49,950 nt of DNA, from contig NZ_NCSQ01000051.1 in the NCBI RefSeq assembly GCF_002105465.1, positions 1-49,950 of the forward strand, read 5' to 3'. Below the pieces are notes generated by a model. It was not told the origin of the DNA and did no database searches. It saw only the letters and a program-made list of their open reading frames with translations. Positions within the stretch are counted from its first letter, which is position 1. Every line of letters begins with the position of its first letter. The position numbers and the translations under genes were made by a program. Below are positions 1 to 8,081 of the stretch, piece after piece. Origin of the DNA: Aquidulcibacter paucihalophilus. Lineage in GTDB: Bacteria; Pseudomonadota; Alphaproteobacteria; Caulobacterales; Aquidulcibacteraceae.

Positions 1-329
1 AAGGGCAACGATGCCATCCCGGCAGAATCAATCACAAACTCACCCGATAAATCGGCTTCCCCAAACACTATCAGCCTGACCCGGTCATTGGGGGCCAACA
101 CATAATCCAGACCCGTGCCCACACCACCTTGTGCGCTACTCTCGTCACTCGCTTGACTTCCAGCCGGACTTGTCATCTGGCCACCACTCACCTGCGGCAC
201 AAATTGGCTCTGCGCCTCCGCCCGCATCAGGCCAAGCGACGCATTCAGCCCAAGACCGCTCATCACCACGCATAACGCCAGCAACAAACCGCCCAAAACT
301 CTCTTCATACCCTCACCAGATACAAGCAT
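1..329 (-). CDS. Polysaccharide export protein, Wza-like, N-terminal part (truncated by window edge)
   Basis: Reading leftwards from an ATG at 329 gives an open frame that runs off the window. It begins with a basic residue and a hydrophobic signal segment (MKRVLGGLLLALCVVMSGLG), followed by a Ser/Gly/Gln-rich linker. After that comes the start of the polysaccharide-export domain: YVLAPNDRVRLIVFGEADLS, then GEFVIDSAGMASLPL. This pattern is typical of Wza/KpsD outer-membrane polysaccharide exporters, which form the secretion channel for capsule or exopolysaccharide. AAGGA lies at good distance before the ATG at 329; a second ATG at 308 is also possible and gives a cleaner signal peptide. The gene lies downstream of the initiating sugar transferase on the same strand, separated by a hairpin array. 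Family assignment is strong; the specific polysaccharide is unknown. Confidence 0.85.
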   Translation of the reverse strand, partial: MLVSGEGMKRVLGGLLLALCVVMSGLGLNASLGLMRAEAQSQFVPQVSGGQMTSPAGSQASDESSAQGGVGTGLDYVLAPNDRVRLIVFGEADLSGEFVIDSAGMASLP

Positions 330-358
330 TGCTCTTCCTTATTTGTTTTCTTGACTTC

Positions 359-576
359 CTCGCGGGCTCCAACCCGCTTGATTCTTATTCCCTCGCGGGC
401 TCCAACCCGCTTGATCTTTATTTTCTCGCGGGCTCCAACCCGCTTGATCTTTATTTTCTCGCGGGCTCCAACCCGCAAGGATCTTTATCTTCTCGCGGGC
501 TCCAACCCGCTTGATCTTTATTTTCTCGCGGGCTCCAACCCGCGAGGATTTTTGTCTCTCGCGGGCTCCAACCCGC
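359..576. repeat. Tandem array of seven identical 19-bp hairpin units, period 33-34 bp
   Basis: Seven exact copies of CTCGCGGGCTCCAACCCGC start at 359, 392, 425, 458, 492, 525 and 558. Six intervals are visible: five of 33 bp and one of 34 bp. Inside each unit GCGGG-CTCCAA-CCCGC forms a 5-bp stem with a 6-nt loop. The 14-15 nt between units is AT-rich and nearly conserved (TTGATCTTTATTTT in three copies, with diverged forms after units 1, 4 and 6). The array fills the gap between the sugar transferase and the export protein, both on minus, so it should be transcribed as a ladder of hairpins in their shared mRNA. On plus each hairpin is followed by a T-rich stretch, as in a weak terminator. 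It is not a CRISPR array because the spacers are nearly identical and too short. Confidence 0.93.
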
Positions 577-586
577 GAGCAGTTAA

Positions 587-1375
587 TTACAATATCCGAC
601 GTAGGTCCAAAACCGCTCCCGCCGTCCGCAACAAAATGTGAAAATCCATCCCCGCATGACAATGCACCGCATAAAACGCATCATATCGCGCCTTCGCCTT
701 CGGCTTCACACTGTTGCGACCATTCACCTGCGCCAGTCCCGTAATCCCAGGACGCACGCTAAAACACTCCGGAAACAACGTCCGACGGATCTTCGTCGTC
801 GGGTCATTGCCCAATAACGGACGCGGACCCACCAAACTCATATCCCCCACAACCACCGACCATAGCTGGGGCAACTCATCAATACTCAGCTTACGCAAAA
901 ACTGACCAATTGGCGTCAAATATCCACACATCGCATCAAACGCCTCGCGCGGCATCGATGGTGCCTCTACCTGCATCGTGCGAAACTTCGGCATCATAAA
1001 TAACCCGCCGCCAAGCCCCACCCGACGCGACCAATACAAACCAGGCCCCTTACTCGTTACCTTCACCGCCACCCATACACACATCAAAAACGGCAACAAA
1101 AACAACAATAAAAACCCACTAACTCCAACGTCAAACCAACGCTTACCACCATAGCCGTTCACACGCGTCCCCAACACGTCTCCCTCAGCATATAGCCCTT
1201 CCATCCTCTCCACACTCAACATCCGTCCCCTCATCCTCTCATACCTCTTCATACCCAACACACGCGATTTCGACTTTGAGGAATCGGGCTTCTGGATGAC
1301 GTGCGGATGTGAGAGACGACGCCCAACGGCTCTCGGCAATAATCCATCTCTACGACGTGACATTAATAAACTCAC
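587..1375 (-). CDS. Undecaprenyl-phosphate sugar phosphotransferase (initiating glycosyltransferase)
   Basis: 262 aa of the bacterial sugar transferase family (WbaP/WcaJ/PglC C-terminal domain). The enzyme moves a sugar-1-phosphate from a nucleotide sugar to undecaprenyl phosphate at the inner membrane, the first step of exopolysaccharide or O-unit synthesis. A hydrophobic membrane segment lies at about residues 83-108. Signature motifs follow: KFRTM (130-134), SIDELPQ (164-170) with the Asp-Glu catalytic pair, VGPRP (182-186) and PGITGLAQVNGR (209-220). The roughly 78 residues before the core are basic and unconserved, so the true start could be an internal ATG, for example at Met43. It is the short form, without the large N-terminal CoA-binding-like region of WbaP. 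The export gene downstream fits a common polysaccharide operon. Substrate sugar is not predictable. Confidence 0.92.
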   Translation of the reverse strand: MSLLMSRRRDGLLPRAVGRRLSHPHVIQKPDSSKSKSRVLGMKRYERMRGRMLSVERMEGLYAEGDVLGTRVNGYGGKRWFDVGVSGFLLLFLLPFLMCVWVAVKVTSKGPGLYWSRRVGLGGGLFMMPKFRTMQVEAPSMPREAFDAMCGYLTPIGQFLRKLSIDELPQLWSVVVGDMSLVGPRPLLGNDPTTKIRRTLFPECFSVRPGITGLAQVNGRNSVKPKAKARYDAFYAVHCHAGMDFHILLRTAGAVLDLRRIL

Positions 1376-1820
1376 AAATCTAAATGCTTGTCCCTAGCAG
1401 GTCTTCAATGACGCCGCATGCCATTGAACGCAAGTGGCGAAGAAATATTGATTAGATGCATAGTGCATCGGCCTCTACAAAGATCTCTCGCAAGAAGCAG
1501 GTTTACTTGGACTATAAGCAACGGATTGACATATGGTTTTTGACTGAGATCGATGTGAAATGAATGAGACACAGCACCAAAGACAAATTGAAGCCGTCAA
1601 GCGCCAGCCCGCATTTTCAACATTTTGATTAAAATTGTGGCAGATCGGATACATGGATCGGAAATTGTTTTTATTGGGTTTATCACCCTCAATCAGCATT
1701 CAGCGCGACCAAAATGACTTTGGCGTTTGCAAAGTTTCCACTACAGAGACCTATATCTCAGGCCAGTCGCGGGGAATGCCATGACCCAGTTTCGTCTTGC
1801 GCACTCATTGGAGTAAGGGC
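1376..1820. other. Intergenic region between divergent polysaccharide genes
   Basis: No convincing gene is visible in this stretch. It must hold the promoter of the sugar-transferase/export operon (minus) and that of the small membrane protein (plus). The one discrete structure is the inverted repeat GATGCA-TAG-TGCATC at 1455-1469. A 74-residue open frame on minus (1475-1699) has no family resemblance and no good ribosome site, and was not called. Confidence 0.5.
1455..1469. promoter_or_regulatory. Perfect 6-bp inverted repeat GATGCA-N3-TGCATC, possible operator
   Basis: The arms GATGCA and TGCATC are exact reverse complements with TAG between them. The site sits about 80 bp upstream of the sugar-transferase start, in the shared divergent promoter region. 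Symmetry and position suit a dimeric regulator site, but no known consensus was recognised, and a 12-bp match can arise by chance. Confidence 0.3.
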
Positions 1821-2456
1821 ATGTCCCAGACAGATAAAATCTTAATGGGTAGTATTAGTCTCTGTGGCTTGATCCTCACGGCGGCCGGATTCTTCCTTGC
1901 CCACCAGTCCTGGCGCGCTGAGCGAGCTGCTGCCACATTGGATCTTTATAGCGGGCTATCAGATTCACCCGAGACCCCTGTTTGGATGGCTCAGATAAAA
2001 TCAGACCTTGCTCCGCCACGCGATGCCCGTATGTGGGAATTGGAAGCCGAGCGCCGCTTACGCGCCAATGGTCTTAGCGACAGCAAGGCGGTATTTCAGT
2101 TGTTGCGTAAGGCTCAAGATCTGGCACCTGCTCGCCCGTCGATCCGGATGCGCCAGGCCTATCTAGCACTGCGAGAACCTCAATCGCCTAGCGAATTCAA
2201 TCGCTATTACATTGATTGGTACATCTTGGCACCACACGATACCACCATGCAGGTTTGGCGCATGACGATTGCGGCGGCGGGCTGGGAAAGACTGACTCCA
2301 CAGGCGCGCCTGATGGCACTGACGGATGCGGAGGATTTGTGTCTGCGATGGGGTCGAGCAAAGACCCTTGAAATTGCGGGATCTGGCGGGACCGCACCGC
2401 AGCTCGCAACAGCTCTGCGTTTAGAGCGCGAAAAGGGCAAATGCACGCTGCCTTAG
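1821..2456 (+). CDS. Hypothetical membrane-anchored protein in the polysaccharide locus
   Basis: About 211 aa from ATG 1821, chosen because GGAG lies 7 bases before it; a TTG at 1797 would add eight residues. One transmembrane segment (about residues 8-28, ILMGSISLCGLILTAAGFFL) anchors a soluble domain that is probably periplasmic and largely helical. The visible text (KAVFQLLRKAQDLAPARPSIRMRQAYLALREP) resembles a tetratricopeptide-like helical pair, but no family is certain. Its stop codon overlaps the stop of the convergent O-antigen ligase-like gene by four bases (TTAG at 2453-2456). By position it may help polysaccharide assembly, as small bitopic proteins next to Wzy/ligase genes often do. 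No function can be assigned from sequence. Confidence 0.75.
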   Translation: MSQTDKILMGSISLCGLILTAAGFFLAHQSWRAERAAATLDLYSGLSDSPETPVWMAQIKSDLAPPRDARMWELEAERRLRANGLSDSKAVFQLLRKAQDLAPARPSIRMRQAYLALREPQSPSEFNRYYIDWYILAPHDTTMQVWRMTIAAAGWERLTPQARLMALTDAEDLCLRWGRAKTLEIAGSGGTAPQLATALRLEREKGKCTLP

Positions 2457-3892
2457 CGTGTAACCGCCATGCGTGCCTTTGACCGAGCGGCGCTTCTCCG
2501 GCGCGACTTACTTCCTAAACCGCCCGCATAACCCAGCAAAAACGCCCAAAGAGCAGAAATCACAGGGATCGACATCGGAAAGTCAAACAAGCTTTGTAAG
2601 AAAGTCGCAATGGCTGCAAGGATCAGTGCAGTTGCAATCGGAACTGAAGCCGAACGAATTCTGAGGCCATTGGCGGCAAACTTTACAATCCCAGCCGCCA
2701 AAAAACTCCAAGCAATCAGCCCGATTAAACCAGTCTCAGATGAGATTAGGAGTAATGAGTTTTGCGGCGTGATCACGATCAGCGAGGACGCGGCGATCGG
2801 TGCCTCGCGAACCGGCTCGATAACACGGGCAAATGTCCCCGCCCCCCAACCCAGCCACGGCCTCTGTAGGGTTAGGTCAAGACCTGGACGCCAGTCCGCC
2901 AAGCGGCCATCGATACCATCCTGGAAATTCAGCGGGCGTATTGGGAGGCCCAACTGCTCCGCCGAATTCCAAACGATGAGCATCGTTAAAAAGACCAAAG
3001 TTCCAAACACTGTTGTCTGCAAACGTAGTGAGGGTCGCAAAAGCAAGGCCAAAGCGAATACAATGCCAAACGCCAAAAGCCAGGCTGCGCGGGACATCGA
3101 AAAATAGACACATATGGCGGCACCAACTGTCACGACAATGGCTGCCAATTGGACCCATGCGCGATCTCGGCCCTTGAAATGGCGCGTTTCAGAAAGGAAG
3201 ACACCCAAGCCGCCAGCGAAAATCATTGTCATCAGAATGGCAAAGGTATTGGCGTTGAGGAAAGTACCCTCCATTCGAGGCCCAGTCTTTTGCGCCTGAT
3301 ATTCGAACAAACTAACCTTCGTGATGTAGGTATCGAAAGACTGAAAAAAGATCGGGAGGAGGCCAAGAGCCAAAAGAGCCAATACAAGCTCACGCCGGTT
3401 TCGATCTGCCCCAAATATCGCCCCTAATATGAAGAAAGCCACGGCAGAGCCGAGACCGACCATCGCGCGCAGTGTTAAATCGGGATCTACCGTTACCATA
3501 TTGGACTTGGCCCAAATCCAGCTACCTCCGGATAGGAAGGGGATGGGTAAGAATTGCAAGGCCATGACCGCCCAAACGGCAACGAGGCCAAGTGCTGGCC
3601 AGCGCCAATCTACTAAGCGGGACAAAGCTTTGCGATTTTCATTGTCCAAAACGGCCAAACATAGCAAACCAGCGCTCAAGGCAGAAAACAAGGCGGTATC
3701 GAAAGGCGTCTCAGCACCCTGCCTAAACACGGCCCAAATGAACAATACAACCGTCAGCAATGGCCAAATCCACGGCTTCAAAACGTCCTGCCACAATTGA
3801 GCAAACTCGTTTGGTCGCTTAGGCATTGGTCGCATCGCAGCCTTGGTGGCTGCGGGCTCAATTGCGCTATTTTTCGACTGCTCCTGCTTCAA
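2453..3892 (-). CDS. O-antigen ligase/polymerase-like membrane protein (Wzy_C family)
   Basis: 479 aa with many hydrophobic segments (about 10-12). The hallmark segment GTFLNANTFAILMTMIFA in the first half and the large periplasmic loop with GRLADWRPGLDLTLQRPWLG and WGAGTF are typical of the Wzy_C/O-antigen ligase family. The loop continues to TPQNSLLLISSETGLIGLIA, which corresponds to the HN..L....E.GliGl motif, here with Gln-Asn in place of His-Asn. Such proteins polymerise polysaccharide repeat units or ligate glycans to a lipid or protein at the periplasmic face. The frame opens with TTG at 3892 with AAAGG before it; an ATG at 3835 is an alternative start. It is convergent with the small membrane protein. 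Whether it is ligase or polymerase cannot be told. Confidence 0.88.
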   Translation of the reverse strand: MKQEQSKNSAIEPAATKAAMRPMPKRPNEFAQLWQDVLKPWIWPLLTVVLFIWAVFRQGAETPFDTALFSALSAGLLCLAVLDNENRKALSRLVDWRWPALGLVAVWAVMALQFLPIPFLSGGSWIWAKSNMVTVDPDLTLRAMVGLGSAVAFFILGAIFGADRNRRELVLALLALGLLPIFFQSFDTYITKVSLFEYQAQKTGPRMEGTFLNANTFAILMTMIFAGGLGVFLSETRHFKGRDRAWVQLAAIVVTVGAAICVYFSMSRAAWLLAFGIVFALALLLRPSLRLQTTVFGTLVFLTMLIVWNSAEQLGLPIRPLNFQDGIDGRLADWRPGLDLTLQRPWLGWGAGTFARVIEPVREAPIAASSLIVITPQNSLLLISSETGLIGLIAWSFLAAGIVKFAANGLRIRSASVPIATALILAAIATFLQSLFDFPMSIPVISALWAFLLGYAGGLGSKSRRRSAARSKARMAVTR

Positions 3893-4210
3893 CGCCAGCG
3901 CCTTTGATCAATTTCATTTGTAACCGGGGTCATAGAGCCCAAAAGAATTGTGGTGCACGTGCCCTAACGCTATATGGGTGACAAGAGCATAGGTCTGAAA
4001 ACCAAATAGCGCCTGCAGTCAAGTTCAGGCTATTTGTTGTTCAGTCACTATTCAGGCTAAAGCTGATGGAACGCAGCTAGAACTGAAGCAGTAAAGGGAT
4101 ACGTCCTTAGATCTGCCACAACTGCGGCATCAATTTTGCTTGTTTAGCGTTGTTATCGGTTATGCTGGATAGCCTAGCTCTTCAAAGGCCCATTTTTGGA
4201 CGGAACTTTT
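3893..4210. other. Intergenic region between divergent ligase-like and SleB genes
   Basis: No gene is visible. The region carries promoters for both flanking divergent genes. Two copies of TTCAGGCTA occur at 4024-4032 and 4051-4059, 27 bp apart, with a related TTCAGTCAC between them. They could be regulator half-sites, but no known consensus was recognised. Confidence 0.4.
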
Positions 4211-5497
4211 ATGATAAATGTTGGACCACCAAGGCAGAATTCAGATCGGAAAGTGGCCATCGCTGCCCTTGCCGGACTGGCGACCTTGGTTTTTGGCTCT
4301 GCAGGTATTCTGATTTGGAACAGTGTTGCACCAGAGCCTGGCCTGCCAGCTAACATTGATAAGTTGCCGCCCTTACCAGCAGCGCCGCCCATCCCCACCG
4401 ATCCAATGGAACTCGCCTTTGGATCAGATCGGCCCGACTGGAACCTCTCTGAATTCAACGTGGAAGCGACCGTAAACAATCCTTCGGTCTACGCCAATGT
4501 TACGAAGGAAGAGGCACGACGTTTCAATGAAAACTTGCCCTATGACCCCGATATCGGTCCGGCCGCTCGCCCCTTTATCTTGATCGCGGCTAATCCAATT
4601 GATCGCGCCCGCGCACTTCATTGCATGAGTTTAGCAGTTTATTATGAGGCAGGGTCAGAAAGCCTGAATGGCCAGCATGCTGTTGCGCAAGTCGTCATAA
4701 ATCGGATGCGCCATCCTGCATGGCCGCATTCAATCTGTGGAGTTGTTTTCCAAGGGTCAGAACGCGCTACGGGTTGCCAATTTACCTTCACCTGCGACGG
4801 TGCGCTTCAACGTCCACCTTCTGGCCGCCGGTGGCGGGCAGCGCAAAGCGTCGCCTATGCGTCGCTAACAGGCTACGTGCAAGCGGAAGTCGGTCTTGCG
4901 ACCCACTACCACACCGATTGGGTTGCCCCCAAATGGGCTCCCTCCTTGAAGAAAATGACCAAAATTGGGACCCACATCTTCTATACGTGGCGCGGTAGAG
5001 GGGGAACCCAAGTGGCTTTCACCAATGCCTATGCGAGCAAAGAAGCATGGCCATCAAAGGCAGCGGCGACCGCACCCGAACTGGGCAAAGCCGAAGCTGA
5101 AGTTGCATCGGCAAGCCCAACGGGCCCAACAGCTCCCCTCACACCTGGCTTTACCCCCTTGAACGGCACCAATACCGCACAAGCCTCCATAAGCCGCGAC
5201 GCAATGGACGGATCTCAAGCGTCGCGGAACTGGTCCCGTGCCGAAGCACTCGCAGCGAGCCAGGCTGCTGCTGACGGGCTGGAGAACGTTGATTCAACTG
5301 TGCCGTTCACCCTGCCAGAGCCTGGCAAGGATGGCTTAATGCCAGATCCGGACATCTCTGCACTAATCGCTAAACCAAAGCTGCCTGCTGCTCCACAACC
5401 TAGCGCCAATCAGAATTCTCAATCAGCAACCAACGTTACGCCGAACGTGCCAGTCCGCCGCGATCCGCCAAAGAGCCGAGCCCTAGATGGGCTTTAG
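4211..5497 (+). CDS. Membrane-anchored cell wall hydrolase, SleB family
   Basis: 428 aa from ATG 4211 (a TTG at 4196 would add five residues). An N-terminal transmembrane helix (about 15-37) is followed by a Pro-rich stretch and a SleB/hydrolase_2 domain at roughly residues 130-260. The domain shows ALHCMSLAVYYEAGSESLNG, with the family catalytic Glu near 146, then GQHAVAQVVINRMRHPAWP, QFTFTCDG and THYHTDWVAPKW. SleB-type enzymes are peptidoglycan lytic transglycosylases; proteobacterial members act in the periplasm in wall turnover. The last 160 residues are low-complexity Ala/Pro/Ser. It sits between two polysaccharide polymerase/ligase-like genes, which suggests wall opening for polysaccharide export, but this is inference. 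Confidence 0.9.
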   Translation: MINVGPPRQNSDRKVAIAALAGLATLVFGSAGILIWNSVAPEPGLPANIDKLPPLPAAPPIPTDPMELAFGSDRPDWNLSEFNVEATVNNPSVYANVTKEEARRFNENLPYDPDIGPAARPFILIAANPIDRARALHCMSLAVYYEAGSESLNGQHAVAQVVINRMRHPAWPHSICGVVFQGSERATGCQFTFTCDGALQRPPSGRRWRAAQSVAYASLTGYVQAEVGLATHYHTDWVAPKWAPSLKKMTKIGTHIFYTWRGRGGTQVAFTNAYASKEAWPSKAAATAPELGKAEAEVASASPTGPTAPLTPGFTPLNGTNTAQASISRDAMDGSQASRNWSRAEALAASQAAADGLENVDSTVPFTLPEPGKDGLMPDPDISALIAKPKLPAAPQPSANQNSQSATNVTPNVPVRRDPPKSRALDGL

Positions 5498-5518
5498 GAG
5501 AGGCGATCGACGCGGCAA

Positions 5519-7009
5519 ATGACCATACGTGAGCAACCACCTTTCGCTGTCGCTCTGAAAGCGAAGACGCGCCCAGGCATATTCTGGCGCAGCGTTGTGC
5601 TGGGACTTGCGGGCTGGGTTGCGCTGCATTTAAGCCCATGGATCAGTGCGCTTGTGGTTATTGCCTCTTGCGCCGTCTTCTTTAGGCACTCAACCGCGAT
5701 TATCGCGACCTTGGGTATGGCTGCACTCCTGCCGCAGGCAAGTTTGAATCTGTTTGGCAATCACGTCGATCAACCTCTTATTGAAACAGCGCTAGTTTTG
5801 TCTGCCTTGGTCCACGCGCTGGTACTTTTTGCCCGAAAGCATTGGACTGCAGGACGGCATTTGAGCCTCTTGTTTCTTTGCGGCGCTATTGGCGGCATAC
5901 TGACGCTTTCAACGACCCAAGATACGGCAACCACACTAAGTGCATTGCTGCAATTTTTGGTTCCTGTCTTCATCCTTTTGGCGTGGCTCGACAACCTATT
6001 TCGCCGAGCAACACATGCACATGAAGCCCCGTATGCTTTGGCTGGTATTCTTGCGGCATTCATGTTGGCAACAATCGTCACCTTGATGATGGGGCGCGCG
6101 TATACCTACACCTATTCTGATCTCAACGGAGTCGTGTGGCAGCCCCAAATCCTCGGCCTTTGTTTAGCGCCATTAATCGTTTTGCTGGTTCGTTTAAGAC
6201 GACTTCCCGTGTGGCTGCGGGTGTTAGGGATTGGTGCCGCTAGTTGGCTGATTTGGCTTGCTTGGAGCCGAACCGGACTGGCAGCACTGACCGTGATTGC
6301 GGTGTTTGAAGGATTGCGGCTAGGTCTTGAACGTGCCTTTGGGCCAGCAGCGAAGCGACCGCCAAACAAGCAACGACGAGATAAGAAAATTGCGCAATAT
6401 GGGCTCGCTTTTATCTATGTCGCTGTCCTTTTCGGCTCCCTATGGTTTGCAAGTAGCGCGCCCCCATCCACTCCACCCCCTGGAGCCACCAAGCAAGTCT
6501 TTAGCCTTGAAGGCTATGCGAGTTCGCGCAGCTTTCCGCTGGAAAGAAGCTTTAGCAATATTGAGGATCACTTGGGCACTGGTTTGGGTTTTGGCATACC
6601 TTCCGACCCACGATTGATTGACCCCGTCGTCGCTTATGAAAACTTGCGCGTCCTAAAAACTGAAAGTCGGTTCGTAATCCTGACCGACAAGGGCAATAGT
6701 TTTGTAGCGATTGTCGAAGAAACGGGGATTCTGGGTGCGCCAATCTGGCTATTCTTGTTTTTTGTTATCTTGGCGAGTGTGGCCTCATCTGGTCCGGTCG
6801 GCCAGTCGATGGCTTTATTGTTCATCCTGTGCGCCATCGGGGAAGCGACTGTCTTTACCGTTACGGGCATTGGGATGCTGCAATGGACGGCCCTTATCGC
6901 CTCAGCAGGCTTTGCCAGACAACCGAGACGCCGCCTGACGCGGCCACTTCAACGATATGATGCGTATGAGCCCACTGGCTTCAATAGGCGGATTGACGAT
7001 GCCAGGTGA
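5519..7009 (+). CDS. O-antigen ligase/polymerase-like membrane protein (second copy)
   Basis: 496 aa, strongly hydrophobic with about 10-12 membrane segments. The C-terminal third has the periplasmic-loop pattern of the O-antigen ligase superfamily: a segment with GTGLGFGIPSDPRLIDP, then GNSFVAIVEETGILGAPIWL, which matches the N..l.l..E.GilG motif. It is less canonical than the other ligase-like protein in the locus and probably acts as a polymerase or ligase of exopolysaccharide in the inner membrane. It follows the SleB gene by 21 bp and may be co-transcribed with it. AGGAGAGG lies before the ATG but rather far (about 17 bases). Its last 29 bases overlap the 3' end of convergent galE. Confidence 0.8.
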   Translation: MTIREQPPFAVALKAKTRPGIFWRSVVLGLAGWVALHLSPWISALVVIASCAVFFRHSTAIIATLGMAALLPQASLNLFGNHVDQPLIETALVLSALVHALVLFARKHWTAGRHLSLLFLCGAIGGILTLSTTQDTATTLSALLQFLVPVFILLAWLDNLFRRATHAHEAPYALAGILAAFMLATIVTLMMGRAYTYTYSDLNGVVWQPQILGLCLAPLIVLLVRLRRLPVWLRVLGIGAASWLIWLAWSRTGLAALTVIAVFEGLRLGLERAFGPAAKRPPNKQRRDKKIAQYGLAFIYVAVLFGSLWFASSAPPSTPPPGATKQVFSLEGYASSRSFPLERSFSNIEDHLGTGLGFGIPSDPRLIDPVVAYENLRVLKTESRFVILTDKGNSFVAIVEETGILGAPIWLFLFFVILASVASSGPVGQSMALLFILCAIGEATVFTVTGIGMLQWTALIASAGFARQPRRRLTRPLQRYDAYEPTGFNRRIDDAR

Positions 7010-7955
7010 CGGCGGTGCGCACGATCGTATCAATATCCGAATAACGCGGCTCCCAGCCAAGCAAATTCTTTGCTTTATCTGCGGCGGCATAGAGTGCGGG
7101 CGGGTCGCCCGGCCGACGTGGCAAGATGTCGTGCGGGAGATTTGAACCGGTAACCCGACTAACGGCTGCAATCAGGTCAAAGACGGAAGTTGGCTGACCT
7201 GTCCCTAAGTTAAATGCCGTCGGCGTGCCCCCGCGCTTAAGATAATCCATGGCCCTAACGTGCGCGTCCGCTAAGTCTGTCACATGGATGTAGTCGCGCA
7301 AAGCAGAACCGTCGGGTGTCTCATAGTCTGCCCCAAACACCTTAAACTCAGCGCCAATACGTAAGGCAGCGGCTATGGCCAAGGGGATTGCATGGGTTTC
7401 TGGATCGTGACTTTCGCCGATCTCGCCATCGGGGTCTGCGCCTGCCGCGTTGAAATAGCGCAAAGCCACCCACCCAAGGCCATACGCCCGCTGATAGTCC
7501 GCCAACATGTGCTCTACTACGAGCTTGGTGAAGCCATAGGGGTTAATCGGAGATTGACCGGTCTCTTCCTCAATTGGCAAATGGGTTACTTCACCATAAG
7601 TCGCACAAGTTGATGAGAATATGATGTTTTTAACGTCCGCCTGCCGCATCGCCTCAAGTAGAACCTGCGTCCCCGTTATATTGTTATGATAATATTTTGC
7701 GGGATCAGAAACCGACTCCCCTACATAAGCGAAGGCGGCAAAGTGCATCACAACATCAGGTTTGTGACGCGAAAAAACCTCAGCCAGCCACGGTGCATCC
7801 AACATGTCCCCTATTTCTAGGGGCCCCCACTTAACAGCCTCGCGATGGCCGTAGATTAGATTGTCAACGACGATTGGCTCATGCCCAGCTTTGCTTAAGG
7901 CCTTGCAGGCATGGCTTCCGATATATCCGGCCCCGCCGACAACTAAAACTCGCAA
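6981..7955 (-). CDS. galE: UDP-glucose 4-epimerase
   Basis: 324 aa short-chain dehydrogenase-type epimerase, close to the usual 325-340 aa. It interconverts UDP-glucose and UDP-galactose in the cytoplasm. The NAD-binding motif GGAGYIGSH is at residues 7-15. The catalytic residues are visible as the Ser/Thr of SSTCATYGE (114-122) and YGFTK (Tyr140, Lys144). The substrate region has RYFNAAGADP and, near the C-terminus, RRPGDPPALYA. The start codon is TTG at 7955, with GGGA about nine bases upstream. It provides activated galactose for the adjacent polysaccharide locus. It is convergent with the ligase-like gene, overlapping it by 29 bp. Confidence 0.96.
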   Translation of the reverse strand: MRVLVVGGAGYIGSHACKALSKAGHEPIVVDNLIYGHREAVKWGPLEIGDMLDAPWLAEVFSRHKPDVVMHFAAFAYVGESVSDPAKYYHNNITGTQVLLEAMRQADVKNIIFSSTCATYGEVTHLPIEEETGQSPINPYGFTKLVVEHMLADYQRAYGLGWVALRYFNAAGADPDGEIGESHDPETHAIPLAIAAALRIGAEFKVFGADYETPDGSALRDYIHVTDLADAHVRAMDYLKRGGTPTAFNLGTGQPTSVFDLIAAVSRVTGSNLPHDILPRRPGDPPALYAAADKAKNLLGWEPRYSDIDTIVRTAVTWHRQSAY

Positions 7956-8081
7956 GACTGACGTCCCTTCTGCTAAACTATTTCTAGGGCTAATTACGCT
8001 GTGACACCAAAATCCTAGTAATCCAATAATGCAAATATACCCAGTCGAAGGCTCATCACCTTGCCAAAAATTCCTAGATCT

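Noticed and set aside
359..576. CRISPR array
   Set aside because: Units are 19 bp, and the 14-15 bp between them are almost the same sequence, so there are no unique spacers; no cas gene is present.
339..662. Repeat-encoded protein with an 11-residue period (for example AGWSPRENKDQ) on minus
   Set aside because: The frame is a by-product of the 33-bp period; the single 34-bp unit changes the peptide repeat midway, the frame overlaps the end of the sugar transferase, and similar frames exist on plus.
1475..1699. 74-residue frame upstream of the sugar transferase
   Set aside because: No ribosome site, odd composition and no family likeness; judged chance.
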